A DNA stretch of 33,257 bases, from IMG/VR virus record IMGVR_UViG_3300045978_000309, positions 1 to 33,257 of that record; one strand, given 5' to 3'. The stretch is from a virus. The notes below the pieces were generated by a model. The model was not told the origin of the DNA, did no database searches, and saw only the letters and a list, made by a program, of their open reading frames with translations. Position numbers and translations under genes: made by a program. Positions 12,761 to 19,386 of this stretch are shown one piece after another. Each line of letters begins with the position of its first letter. Position 1 is the stretch's first letter.

Positions 12761-13993
12761 ATGCCTGAAGGAACGGCATTGCTCAACAACGAAGATCGCG
12801 AGCAGGTGAAGGGTATCCTGCTCGAATTCAAGGAACAGTACAGCAAACTCCGCGAGCAGGTCGCAAAGCACGGGGCCGCGGAATCAGCGACGCTCGAGAA
12901 GATCGACAAGCTCGATAAAGGCATGGCCGAGATGCAGGGCAAGTATGATGCCGCAGCGAAGCGCGCCGACGAGCTCGAGATCAAGCTGAACGAGAAGCCG
13001 CGCGAGCGGGTGCCGATGCAGTCGCTCGGCGAGATCGTGATCGCCGACGCCGGACTGCTCGCGCACATCAAGAGCGGCTCGCGCAACGGCTACACGGTAT
13101 CGGTGCCGCGTGGCCTGTACGGCGCGAAGGACATCACCGGCGTGTCGCGCGCAGTCCCCGAGTCGCTGCCGGGGATCGCGCCGGGCCCGCGTCTGGCGCT
13201 CGGCGTCCGGACGCTGGTTCCCCAGGGTACGACCACGGCCGGCGCGATCACGTATGTGGTCGAGACGTCGTTCACGAACAACGCCAACGTGGTCGCTGAG
13301 GGCACGGCGAAGCCCAAGAGTGACAAGGTGTTTACGCCGACGACTCAGCCGGTCGAGACGATTGCGCACTTCTTCAAGGTCAGCCGGCAGTCCTACGAGG
13401 ACCTGCCCGGGCTTGCCGCGCAGATCGAATCGAACGGCATTTACGGGGTGCAACTGAAGGAGGACCAGCAACTGCTCAACGGCAGCGGCGTGGCTCCCCA
13501 GTTGAAGGGCTTCATGACGGTGGCGGCGGCGGCGCCGGGCGCCGGTACGGGTGCAACTCTGGTCGATGCGGTGGGAGCGGCTATCTTTGACCTGGCATCG
13601 AAGGGTTACATGGCGGACGGCACGGTGCTGAATCCGGCGGACTGGGGCGGAGTCGCGATGCTGAAGAACCTGCAGGGCAACTACATCTTCGCCAACCCGC
13701 TCGCCTACAATTCGACGCTTTCGATCTGGGGTACGCGGCTTGTCCTGTCGTCGCAGATGGCGGCCGGCAACTTCCTCACCGGCGCTTTCCGCGGCAACTC
13801 GCTCATTCTCGATCGCGAGGAGGTCAACGTTCGTGTCGCCGAGCAGAACGTAGACGACTTCGAAAAGAACATGCTGACGATTCTCGTAGAGGAGCGGCTC
13901 GCGCTGCTGATCTTCACGGCGGCGGCGTTCGAGAAGGGGACCACGCCCGCACTTGCCGGGGGGGAGACTGAGGCTTCGGCGCGCAGGCGGTAA
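12761..13993 (+). CDS. Major capsid protein, HK97 fold
   Basis: The 410-residue precursor has an N-terminal coiled-coil delta (scaffold) domain of about 85-95 residues (REQVKGILLEFKEQYSKLRE). The HK97-fold core follows: SVPRGLYGAKDITGVSRAVP, an E-loop region with VVETSFTNNANVVAEGTAKP and KVSRQSYEDLPGLAAQIESN, the LLNGSG motif, and the C-terminal DREEVNVRVAEQNVDDFEKN strand with LVEERLALLIFT. The protease just upstream would cut after the delta domain. About 120 bases after the stop hold a strong terminator and a dispersed repeat. Confidence 0.97.
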   Translation: MPEGTALLNNEDREQVKGILLEFKEQYSKLREQVAKHGAAESATLEKIDKLDKGMAEMQGKYDAAAKRADELEIKLNEKPRERVPMQSLGEIVIADAGLLAHIKSGSRNGYTVSVPRGLYGAKDITGVSRAVPESLPGIAPGPRLALGVRTLVPQGTTTAGAITYVVETSFTNNANVVAEGTAKPKSDKVFTPTTQPVETIAHFFKVSRQSYEDLPGLAAQIESNGIYGVQLKEDQQLLNGSGVAPQLKGFMTVAAAAPGAGTGATLVDAVGAAIFDLASKGYMADGTVLNPADWGGVAMLKNLQGNYIFANPLAYNSTLSIWGTRLVLSSQMAAGNFLTGAFRGNSLILDREEVNVRVAEQNVDDFEKNMLTILVEERLALLIFTAAAFEKGTTPALAGGETEASARRR

Positions 13994-14014
13994 TCGCTCG
14001 TCTGTGCGGTGGAG

Positions 14015-14071
14015 TGCCGGGCCGGGCGCTGCAGGGGAGGTCTTGAGGCGCCCGGTTCCCGGCAGTTCGTT
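14015..14071 (+). terminator. Terminator hairpin after the capsid gene
   Basis: TGCCGGG-CCGGGCGC at 14015-14029 pairs with GCGCCCGG at 14048-14055 and CCCGGCA at 14058-14064, separated by a TT bulge. The tail GTTCGTTT follows. It would lower transcription downstream of the abundant capsid message. Confidence 0.7.
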
Positions 14072-14104
14072 TACATGCTTTCATTCATAGTTCCGGGAAT
14101 GTAA
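14071..14104 (-). repeat. 34-bp dispersed repeat, inverted copy
   Basis: The reverse complement matches 30109-30142 at 31 of 34 positions. Both ends are TTACAT and ATGTAA, an inverted repeat. The internal part contains the CGGAACTATGAATGAAA motif that also acts as a start region at 30129. Confidence 0.8.
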
Positions 14105-14114
14105 GGAAGGCGTT

Positions 14115-14243
14115 ATGACCGACGATCAGCCGAAGCAGAAGCCCGAACGGACACCGGAGAATAAAGCTCTGGTGCCGGAGAACAAGCTGCAGCGGCCGCC
14201 GGCAAAGAAGCCGCGGAAGAAGCCGCAGGAGAAGGCGACATGA
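14115..14243 (+). CDS. Basic Lys/Pro-rich peptide, 42 aa
   Basis: The product is MTDDQPKQKPERTPENKALV followed by LQRPPAKKPRKKPQEKAT. It is almost certainly disordered and positively charged at the end, so it could bind DNA or the capsid surface. A ribosome site (AAGGAAGG) precedes it and its stop overlaps the connector start (ATGA), so translation is coupled. Its position after the capsid gene suggests a head or neck accessory, an inference from context. Confidence 0.6.
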   Translation: MTDDQPKQKPERTPENKALVPENKLQRPPAKKPRKKPQEKAT

Positions 14244-14812
14244 GAATTCTTGCGGTCGAGCGGGTGACCGGGCCTGTGGGACTGCCGGTCACGGTGGATG
14301 AGTTCATCGACCACGCGCGGCTGAACGGGCTCACCGTCGATCGCCAGCCGGACCTTATCCAGCGCGAGCTGACGGCGGCGACCATGCGTGCCGAGCGGTA
14401 CCTGCGGCGCTCGATCATGACGCAGACGCTCAAGGGCTACTGGGACACCGACCGGCTCTCCTGCGATACGAGAATCGTGCTGCCGCGCGGGCGGGTGCAG
14501 AGCGTTTCGACGGTGAGCGGCGCGTCGGGCTCGCCGGTGCTCGACCCGGCGGCATACCAGATTACAGGCGCTGTAATTACGCTGCAGTCGCCGGCGTACA
14601 CGCCGATGTCGGTGATATGGGTATCGGGATACGGGGATGAACCCGAGGACGTGCCGGACAGCGTGCGGGAAGGAATCCTCGAGTATGCGACGGTGTTGTA
14701 TTCGGATCGCCCGGGGCGGCGCGAGACACGCTTTGTTGGTACTGGTACGCAAAAGCTGCCGCCCGGTATAGCGGACCTGTGGCGGGGTGAGCAGATCGAG
14801 ATCGGCGGATGA
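14240..14812 (+). CDS. Head-tail connector (gp6-like / phiE125 gp8-like)
   Basis: The 190-residue protein shows the family's features: VTVDEFIDHARLNG near residue 20, the helical DLIQRELTAATMRAERYLRR segment, a beta-rich middle (LPRGRVQSVSTVSG), VIWVSGYGDEPEDVPDSVRE, and an AILEYA-like helix. It would attach to the portal and form the first ring of the neck. It follows the capsid gene and precedes the adaptor and gp10-like genes with only small proteins between, the expected order. Confidence 0.88.
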   Translation: MRILAVERVTGPVGLPVTVDEFIDHARLNGLTVDRQPDLIQRELTAATMRAERYLRRSIMTQTLKGYWDTDRLSCDTRIVLPRGRVQSVSTVSGASGSPVLDPAAYQITGAVITLQSPAYTPMSVIWVSGYGDEPEDVPDSVREGILEYATVLYSDRPGRRETRFVGTGTQKLPPGIADLWRGEQIEIGG

Positions 14813-15054
14813 CAACCACGTACCACATGGCGCTTGACATTGCCGGCTGGCTCATGAGCCATAACCGTCGTCAGGACTATCGCGGCATGTTCCGCCATGA
14901 CGACGGGCGAATGATGACGCCGGATGAAGCGAAGGCAGAGCTGCTGCACCAGCTTGCGAATGGTCGCAAGCTGCTGCCTTACGGTGATTGTCCGGACTTC
15001 GACTATCAAGCCGGCTGTCCGGGGCATCCGGGGCAGCTCGAGATCAGCGGATGA
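14809..15054 (+). CDS. Hypothetical protein, 81 aa
   Basis: The protein starts MTTTYHMALDIAGWLMSHNR and ends with CPDFDYQAGCPGHPGQLEIS. The last third has two Cys and a His that could bind zinc. A helical segment, MMTPDEAKAELLHQLANGRK, lies in the middle. It overlaps both neighbours by four bases (ATGA), so it is part of one translationally coupled run. No function is known. Confidence 0.65.
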   Translation: MTTTYHMALDIAGWLMSHNRRQDYRGMFRHDDGRMMTPDEAKAELLHQLANGRKLLPYGDCPDFDYQAGCPGHPGQLEISG

Positions 15055-15248
15055 CACCAACCGAAAAGGCATGGCACGAAGCTTACGAAGTAAGTTTTCG
15101 CGCGGTGAAGGCGGCGGAACGGCAACAAACCGGCGAGTATGCAGTAGTGCTCGAATGTGGGCATCAGGTGACGGTATCGGAAATGGCGCTGCGTTCGCCG
15201 TGGCAATGTCTGGAGTGTTTCCGGCTCGCCTGGGATATCCGCAGGTGA
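15051..15248 (+). CDS. Small putative zinc-binding protein, 65 aa
   Basis: After a basic helix (EAYEVSFRAVKAAERQQTGE), the protein has VVLECGHQVTVSEMALRSPW followed by QCLECFRLAWD. The C-x-H and C-x2-C pairs are spaced like a small zinc finger. The fold resembles many short phage-encoded fingers whose partners are unknown. Start and stop of the neighbouring genes overlap it or lie within a few bases. Confidence 0.65.
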   Translation: MTPTEKAWHEAYEVSFRAVKAAERQQTGEYAVVLECGHQVTVSEMALRSPWQCLECFRLAWDIRR

Positions 15249-15269
15249 CGAGTTTTGAGGAGGTCGGTT

Positions 15270-15470
15270 ATGAGCGGATGGCGTGACAGTGCAATATCGG
15301 CATCGACCGAAATCTCGGCGGCGATCGTATTGGAGGGCGCCGAGGCGCTCGGGTATCTCAAGTCGGCGCAGCAACGCCTGGACAACGCGATCGAGGAACT
15401 CGAGAACATCGTGGCCGAGGGTGACGGGGACGACGAAACGTCCGATTCTGAGGATGATCCCGGCGAATGA
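15270..15470 (+). CDS. Helical protein with acidic tail, 66 aa
   Basis: The protein is helical in its first 45 residues (EALGYLKSAQQRLDNAIEEL) and ends in an acidic tail, GDGDDETSDSEDDPGE. GAGGAGGT at 15257-15264 is a good ribosome site. It overlaps the adaptor gene by four bases. Acidic tails of this type occur in many small phage proteins; a chaperone-like or DNA-mimic role cannot be excluded, but nothing here proves either. Confidence 0.6.
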   Translation: MSGWRDSAISASTEISAAIVLEGAEALGYLKSAQQRLDNAIEELENIVAEGDGDDETSDSEDDPGE

Positions 15471-15802
15471 CCGCGTCTGACCTCAGCGAATGGATCGCGG
15501 TGTTCCAGATGGAACTGGTGTCTGATGGCCAGGGCGGCTTCACCGAACAGGTCCCCGTCGATCTGGTCCCCGACCGTCCGGCGCACGTCGCCCGCCTCGC
15601 CGGGCAGGAACTCGCCGCGGCGGACCAGCTCGCCGGCCGCGTACGGTACCACGTCACGATCCGCTACGAACCGGCGTTCACGATTGCCTGGCGCGTGCTC
15701 TGGCGTGATCAGTTGCTCGACATCATCGATGTGGCGAACGTGGACACCGCCGATATGTGGCTCACGCTGCGCTGCGAGCGCAAGGAAGCGGGTCAGCAGT
15801 GA
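15467..15802 (+). CDS. Head-tail adaptor / head closure protein
   Basis: The 111-residue protein has the pattern DLSEWIAVFQMELVSDGQGG near the start, HVARLAGQELAAADQLAGRV in the middle and VTIRYEPAF, LWRDQLLDIIDVAN, WLTLRCERKE at the end. This is the small beta-barrel adaptor family (SPP1 gp16-like head closure). It would bind the connector ring and seal the head before tail joining. Location between the gp6-like and gp10-like genes supports this. Confidence 0.8.
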   Translation: MTASDLSEWIAVFQMELVSDGQGGFTEQVPVDLVPDRPAHVARLAGQELAAADQLAGRVRYHVTIRYEPAFTIAWRVLWRDQLLDIIDVANVDTADMWLTLRCERKEAGQQ

Positions 15803-15957
15803 AGGCGGTGGCGTTCTGGTATGCCGTGCTCGCCGTGGCGTCGCTGGGCCTCTTCGTGGCATGGGGAGAGAAGTGGCTGCTGGTCGCCGCCGCCGGCTCG
15901 GCGCTGTTCGCCCGGTGCTGCTGGTCGCTCGAGAAGCGGGACTCGAGGGAAGGATGA
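15799..15957 (+). CDS. Small two-span membrane protein, 52 aa
   Basis: The sequence MKAVAFWYAVLAVASLGLFV is a hydrophobic helix, and EKWLLVAAAGSALFARCCWS forms a second. The end is charged (LEKRDSREG). The gene starts with GTG overlapping the preceding stop. A holin is possible because it is short, two-spanning and has a charged tail, but no endolysin is recognisable nearby. Confidence 0.6.
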   Translation: MKAVAFWYAVLAVASLGLFVAWGEKWLLVAAAGSALFARCCWSLEKRDSREG

Positions 15958-16211
15958 CGATGGAAGCCGTTCAGCGCAATGCGACTGTCATGAACCTAAA
16001 AGTGCAATGTCCGTACTGTGGTTCAGTCGATGTGCTCTATGCGGAAGACATCACCAACAAACACAAAATCCGCAGCATCGAAAACGGCGTGATCCTCCTC
16101 GAATCGGACTGCGAGACTGATGACCTGACCGCGAACGAGCGCATCTTCTGCAACGAATGCAGCGTCGATTCGGGGTTGCCGGAAGGCTACGAGCTGCAGT
16201 TCGAGGTGTGA
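15954..16211 (+). CDS. Zinc-ribbon protein, 85 aa
   Basis: The protein has LKVQCPYCGSVDVLYAEDIT near the start and ERIFCNECSVDSGLPEGYEL near the end, two CxxC knuckles of a zinc ribbon with an insert of about 45 residues. It resembles small ribbons found beside phage structural genes. It overlaps the membrane protein gene (ATGA at 15954) and ends one base before the gp10-like gene. The function is unknown; nucleic-acid or protein binding is plausible. Confidence 0.7.
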   Translation: MTMEAVQRNATVMNLKVQCPYCGSVDVLYAEDITNKHKIRSIENGVILLESDCETDDLTANERIFCNECSVDSGLPEGYELQFEV

Positions 16212-16712
16212 ATGCCGTCCACCCGCCGCATGTTCACCGTCGATCTCACCGGGCTGGACGAACTCAGGAAGAACGTCGCCATGCTTCGGCGCGAGTTTCC
16301 AGTCTGGATCTATCGGGCGAACGAAGAAACCGCCGTTGAGATCTTCGGCGCAGCGCGCGCCAGTATCGTCGCGAACGATTCTTACGCGTCCGGCGAACTC
16401 TACGAGTCGATGATCATCGAGGTGAAGGACCAGGGCCTGCGGATCTTCGTCGGATCCACGTCGCACTATGCGCCGTATGTGGAGTTCGGGACCAGACCGC
16501 ACTTCCCGCCGGTGTCCGCGATCCGCGAATGGTGCAGGCTGAAGGGCATCCCGGAATCGGCCGCTTACCCGATCGCGCGGAAGATCGCCGAGCGCGGCAC
16601 GCCCGAGCAGCCGTTTCTGGGTCCTGCGGTGCAGTTGGCGCGGGGCCGGCACATCAAGCGGTTGATCGACCTCGTGAAATCGGCGATCAACGGGCGGCTG
16701 AAGACGGCGTGA
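16212..16712 (+). CDS. HK97 gp10-like tail completion / neck protein
   Basis: The 166-residue protein carries the family motif STSHYAPYVEFGTRPHFPPV at about residues 91-110, the TRPHFPP core typical of this group. A helical N-terminal region (LDELRKNVAMLRREFPVWIY) and the C-terminal PFLGPAVQLARGRHIKR segment also match. In HK97-like phages it completes the head-tail joint. Its place after the adaptor and before the tail terminator agrees. Confidence 0.88.
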   Translation: MPSTRRMFTVDLTGLDELRKNVAMLRREFPVWIYRANEETAVEIFGAARASIVANDSYASGELYESMIIEVKDQGLRIFVGSTSHYAPYVEFGTRPHFPPVSAIREWCRLKGIPESAAYPIARKIAERGTPEQPFLGPAVQLARGRHIKRLIDLVKSAINGRLKTA

Positions 16713-16713
16713 C

Positions 16714-16956
16714 ATGAAAACAAGACGATCAGACGATCCGCGCGATCAGTTCCGGACGCTCGACGATCCTCCGGAGCGGGCCGCCGAGGCGGCGCCGCCG
16801 GCGGGACCCTACCCGATCCCGAAGCGCATGGACGATCCGCGCTGGCAACTGCCGGTCGGCTACTGGCGGGTGGATCTACGGAAGCGGCCGGGCCCGTGGC
16901 GGCGCTTCTGGGCGTGGGTGCTGCTCGGCTACCGCTGGCATCATTACTCGGACTGA
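16714..16956 (+). CDS. Hypothetical protein, 80 aa
   Basis: The N-terminal half is charged and Pro-rich, MKTRRSDDPRDQFRTLDDPP, and probably disordered. The C-terminal half has an aromatic, basic segment PGPWRRFWAWVLLGYRWHHY that could lie in or on a membrane. It follows the gp10-like gene by one base. I recognise no family; the amphipathic Trp-rich end is the only notable feature. Confidence 0.5.
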   Translation: MKTRRSDDPRDQFRTLDDPPERAAEAAPPAGPYPIPKRMDDPRWQLPVGYWRVDLRKRPGPWRRFWAWVLLGYRWHHYSD

Positions 16957-16962
16957 ACGGCA

Positions 16963-17142
16963 ATGATGTACCGCTATGTGTGGGGCCCACGGTTTACGGT
17001 ACCCGAGTTGCCGGTGCTGGATCGCAAGGGGCAAATGTGCGAGCTGTTGGCGCGCGGCCGGATGAACAGCGCGCTGGTCCGTTTTGCGGATGGCGAAACG
17101 GCGATCGTCAGCAGAAACGCACTTCGTAAGGCTTCGAAGTGA
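16963..17142 (+). CDS. Hypothetical protein, 59 aa
   Basis: The protein begins MMYRYVWGPRFTVPELPVLD and continues with KGQMCELLARGRMNSALVRF and ADGETAIVSRNALRKASK. This is a compact beta-barrel-like pattern with a Gly turn and a final strand-helix. Similar short proteins occur in many phages without an assigned role. Its stop overlaps the next GTG start. ATG 16963 is chosen, though a second ATG follows directly at 16966. Confidence 0.65.
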   Translation: MMYRYVWGPRFTVPELPVLDRKGQMCELLARGRMNSALVRFADGETAIVSRNALRKASK

Positions 17143-17477
17143 TCATCGACGTGCGGAAGTGGACAGACGAGGAACGGGAGCGCTACAGGGGTTCGTGCGT
17201 GTTCATTGATGGCTGCGAGATCCCGAAGGTGTGGTATGTCGATACGGAAGCCGGCATCGTCAAGACCTATGCGGTCCTGATTGGCGCGCCGGCCGAAGTC
17301 GTCGAGATGGTTCGTCGCTGGGATTCCGGCCGTGTGGTCAACGATCAGACGATCTTCGCCACTCAGGAGCGGTTTCCGCTGGAGCTTCTTCCGCCTGAGT
17401 ACGAGATTGAGGCGCCGGACGATGGGGTGTTGTCGCGGACGCTGCGCGGCGTGGTCAGGGTTGAACTGTCCGAGTAG
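17139..17477 (+). CDS. Hypothetical protein, 112 aa
   Basis: The protein has alternating strands and helices: RYRGSCVFIDGCEIPKVWYV, GIVKTYAVLIGAPAEVVEMV, and a final LRGVVRVELSE strand. It starts with GTG overlapping the preceding stop. Its last 23 bases overlap the end of the minus-strand gene at 17455-17724. No motif fixes a function. Confidence 0.6.
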   Translation: MIIDVRKWTDEERERYRGSCVFIDGCEIPKVWYVDTEAGIVKTYAVLIGAPAEVVEMVRRWDSGRVVNDQTIFATQERFPLELLPPEYEIEAPDDGVLSRTLRGVVRVELSE

Positions 17478-17724
17478 CCTCGGGCGGCGCGAGACGCTGA
17501 AGGGCGATGGTGAGCGCTGTGCGCAGCACGGCCGGGTCCGATGATGTGATGGCGATGTCGTACAGCGCATTCCACTGGTCCGTGAACGCTTTGCGAAATG
17601 CCTCGTCGCCGGTGACCCACTCGAGGGCGGCGATCCACGTAGCGTTCTCCGGCGTTCCGTGTTTCCCGCATGTGCAGGACTTCATGTGATCCAGCAGGTT
17701 TTCGATTTCGATCCGCGATCGCAT
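17455..17724 (-). CDS. Hypothetical minus-strand protein, 89 aa
   Basis: From ATG 17724 the protein reads MRSRIEIENLLDHMKSCTCG, then NATWIAALEWVTGDEAFRKA and a helical end. The Arg/Ile-rich start, the CTCG knuckle and the E-W-V-T/L-G motif are a pattern seen in many small phage proteins of unknown role. It is convergent with the gene at 17139 and divergent from the tail terminator. An open frame also extends upstream to 18183, but that part is antisense to the tail terminator gene and lacks this pattern. Confidence 0.5.
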   Translation of the reverse strand: MRSRIEIENLLDHMKSCTCGKHGTPENATWIAALEWVTGDEAFRKAFTDQWNALYDIAITSSDPAVLRTALTIALQRLAPPEATRTVQP

Positions 17725-17742
17725 CACCACACAGACTAACCC

Positions 17743-18177
17743 ATGCTTCCCCTCTCCGCTGTGCAGCAGGCGATCTATGAAGCACTGACGCCGGCGCTTG
17801 CGCCCGTGCCGGTGCTCGACATGGCGGGGCCCGACCAGTTGTACCCCTACGTCACGATCGGCGAGTTCACCTGCGATCAGGATGATCCGCTGCGGGATCA
17901 GGGCGTCAATTTCGAGGTCACCATCCATACCTGGTCGCGCTACCCGGGCATGGCGGAAGCGCAGCGGCTCATGGAACTCATCCGGAATACGCTTGACCGG
18001 CAGTCGTTTTCCGTCGATGGCGCGCAGTGGGTCGATACGATCTGGATCTTTGGGCAGACGCTGCGGGATCCCGATGGGGTGACGCGACACGGCGTGCTGC
18101 GCTTTCGCGTGCTCACGTTTCAGCCGGCCGAGGCCTCGGCCCGTCCGGCAATCATCAACAACCAACCTGGAGGGTAA
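17743..18177 (+). CDS. Tail terminator (DUF3168-like)
   Basis: The 144-residue protein fits the tail-terminator family: AVQQAIYEALTPALAPVPVL at the start, YPYVTIGEFTCDQDDPLRDQ, VNFEVTIHTWSRYPGMAEAQ, and a beta C-terminus with LRFRVLTFQ. Such proteins cap the tail tube and join it to the head. It lies directly upstream of the tube gene, the usual position. Confidence 0.88.
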   Translation: MLPLSAVQQAIYEALTPALAPVPVLDMAGPDQLYPYVTIGEFTCDQDDPLRDQGVNFEVTIHTWSRYPGMAEAQRLMELIRNTLDRQSFSVDGAQWVDTIWIFGQTLRDPDGVTRHGVLRFRVLTFQPAEASARPAIINNQPGG

Positions 18178-18183
18178 AGGCAA

Positions 18184-18669
18184 ATGGCGAAGTTTACCGG
18201 ACGCGGCGGAAAGTTTCTGGTCGAGGGTTCAACGCCGGGGACGTTCACGGAAGTGGCTCAGGTGCAGTCGATCGGCTCGATCGACATGACGGCGGACGAG
18301 ACCGAAGTAACCACGCTCGACAACGTGAGCGGTTTCCGCGAGTTCCTGCAGACATTCAAGGACTCGGGCGAGCTGCCGGTCACACTCGTGTGGGACCCGG
18401 CTCTGCCGACGCACGGGGAGGACGAGGATGGCCTGTGGGGGCTGTTCATCAGCGGCGAGACGCGGAACATGAAGATCGAATTTCCGACGAAGCCCGTGGC
18501 ATACGAGGCGACGTTCAGCGGGTTCGTCAAGAGCTACCCGACTCCGCAGGTCACCGCCGACGATGCGCTGATCAGCGAGGTGTCGATCCGCGTAGCCGGC
18601 ACGGTGGATCTGGCGCCGAAGGGCGCGGCGGCCGCGGCTGCAGGTGAGGCGCCGACGAAGGCGGCGTAA
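18184..18669 (+). CDS. Major tail tube protein
   Basis: The 161-residue protein starts MAKFTGRGGKFLVEGSTPGT and has DMTADETEVTTLDNVSGFRE, then LVWDPALPTHGEDEDG, GLFISGETRNMKIEFPT and FSGFVKSYPTPQVTADDALI. This matches the TP901-1-like tube family, which stacks as hexameric rings to form the tail lumen. The Ala/Gly-rich end (AAAAAAGEAPTKAA) is probably loose. The gene is intact, whereas its paralogue at 5566 lacks about 110 bases and carries two extra domains. GGAGGG at 18170-18175 precedes the start. Confidence 0.93.
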   Translation: MAKFTGRGGKFLVEGSTPGTFTEVAQVQSIGSIDMTADETEVTTLDNVSGFREFLQTFKDSGELPVTLVWDPALPTHGEDEDGLWGLFISGETRNMKIEFPTKPVAYEATFSGFVKSYPTPQVTADDALISEVSIRVAGTVDLAPKGAAAAAAGEAPTKAA

Positions 18670-18671
18670 TC

Positions 18672-19130
18672 ATGCCGACTGCCTCATCGGGAATTGCGAA
18701 CGGGATAGCCGGCGGCCCGGGGCGCCGGCTCGCCAAACCCGTCACGGTCACGCTCGATCGCGAGCGAGTACTCGTCTACGACCTGAACGCCATCTGCTCG
18801 TTCGAGGAAGCGACGGGTTTGTCGGTCGTTGTTGCGCTTCGTGACCTCACCATGATCAACATCCGCGCGCTCATTTGGGCGGGGCTGCTGGTGGACGATC
18901 CGGATCTGACGCTGTTTCAGGCAGGCGCGCTGATCCGGTTCGGCGACATCGCGAGTATCACGCAGGCGCTCAGGGATGCGCTGCGAACGGATCTGGCGCC
19001 GGGGGATGACGCCGGGCGCCCTACGAACGAGACGGCGCCGGAGGGGACGAACGGCGTATCGACTGGGGCCGTCTCTGGTCTGTCGGCAGATACAACCTCG
19101 GACTCACCGATTCCGATTTCTGGCGTCTGA
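18672..19130 (+). CDS. Tail assembly chaperone (gpG-like), zero-frame product
   Basis: The 152-residue protein begins with a low-complexity stretch and then has KPVTVTLDRERVLVYDLNAI, SFEEATGLSVVVALRDLTMI and RALIWAGLLVDDPDLTLFQA, the pattern of the tail-assembly-chaperone N-terminal domain. It lies between the tube and tape-measure genes, the classic G/GT position. The sequence from 19010 on also holds an open -1 frame encoding a second chaperone domain, so a fraction of ribosomes probably shift frame. The zero-frame end (DTTSDSPIPISGV) looks like non-conserved filler. Confidence 0.85.
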   Translation: MPTASSGIANGIAGGPGRRLAKPVTVTLDRERVLVYDLNAICSFEEATGLSVVVALRDLTMINIRALIWAGLLVDDPDLTLFQAGALIRFGDIASITQALRDALRTDLAPGDDAGRPTNETAPEGTNGVSTGAVSGLSADTTSDSPIPISGV

Positions 19131-19378
19131 CGCCGCGGCAGTTCTGGCTGCTCGCTGAGCGGCATCGTGAGTCTGAACGTGCGGCCGATTACCGGGCCGC
19201 GATCGTGGCTTGCATGGTGTCCGGCTTCACTCGGAAGAAGCCATTGCAGCCGGCCGATTTCTTCGTGTCGCTGCGTCCGGCCGGAGCTCGATCCGGCAGC
19301 GGCCGCGGGCAGACGGCGGAACAGCAACTCGCCATCTTCAGGCACATCGTTTCTGACCGGCTGAACGTGAAGAATTAG
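19043..19378 (+). CDS. Tail assembly chaperone GT extension, reached by -1 frameshift
   Basis: In the -1 frame, open from 19010 to the TAG at 19378, the sequence reads DERRIDWGRLWSVGRYNLGL, then TDSDFWRLTPRQFWLLAERH and ACMVSGFTRKKPLQPADFFV. This is the pattern of a GTA/tail-assembly-chaperone C-terminal domain. It has no start codon of its own in a sensible place. The zero frame reads GAG GGG ACG at 19041-19049, so tRNA on GGG could step back one base onto GGG and continue as GAC. The fusion G-T product would bind the tape measure during tail assembly. The exact slip site is a prediction. Confidence 0.7.
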   Translation, partial: GDERRIDWGRLWSVGRYNLGLTDSDFWRLTPRQFWLLAERHRESERAADYRAAIVACMVSGFTRKKPLQPADFFVSLRPAGARSGSGRGQTAEQQLAIFRHIVSDRLNVKN

Positions 19379-19386
19379 GTTCCATT

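Noticed and set aside
14020-14092. Minus-strand small gene starting in the inverted 34-bp repeat (MKACKRTAGN...)
   Set aside because: It looks like the start region at 30129 and shares M-K-x-C, but it runs into the capsid terminator and then antisense capsid sequence with no coding pattern; kept only as a repeat.
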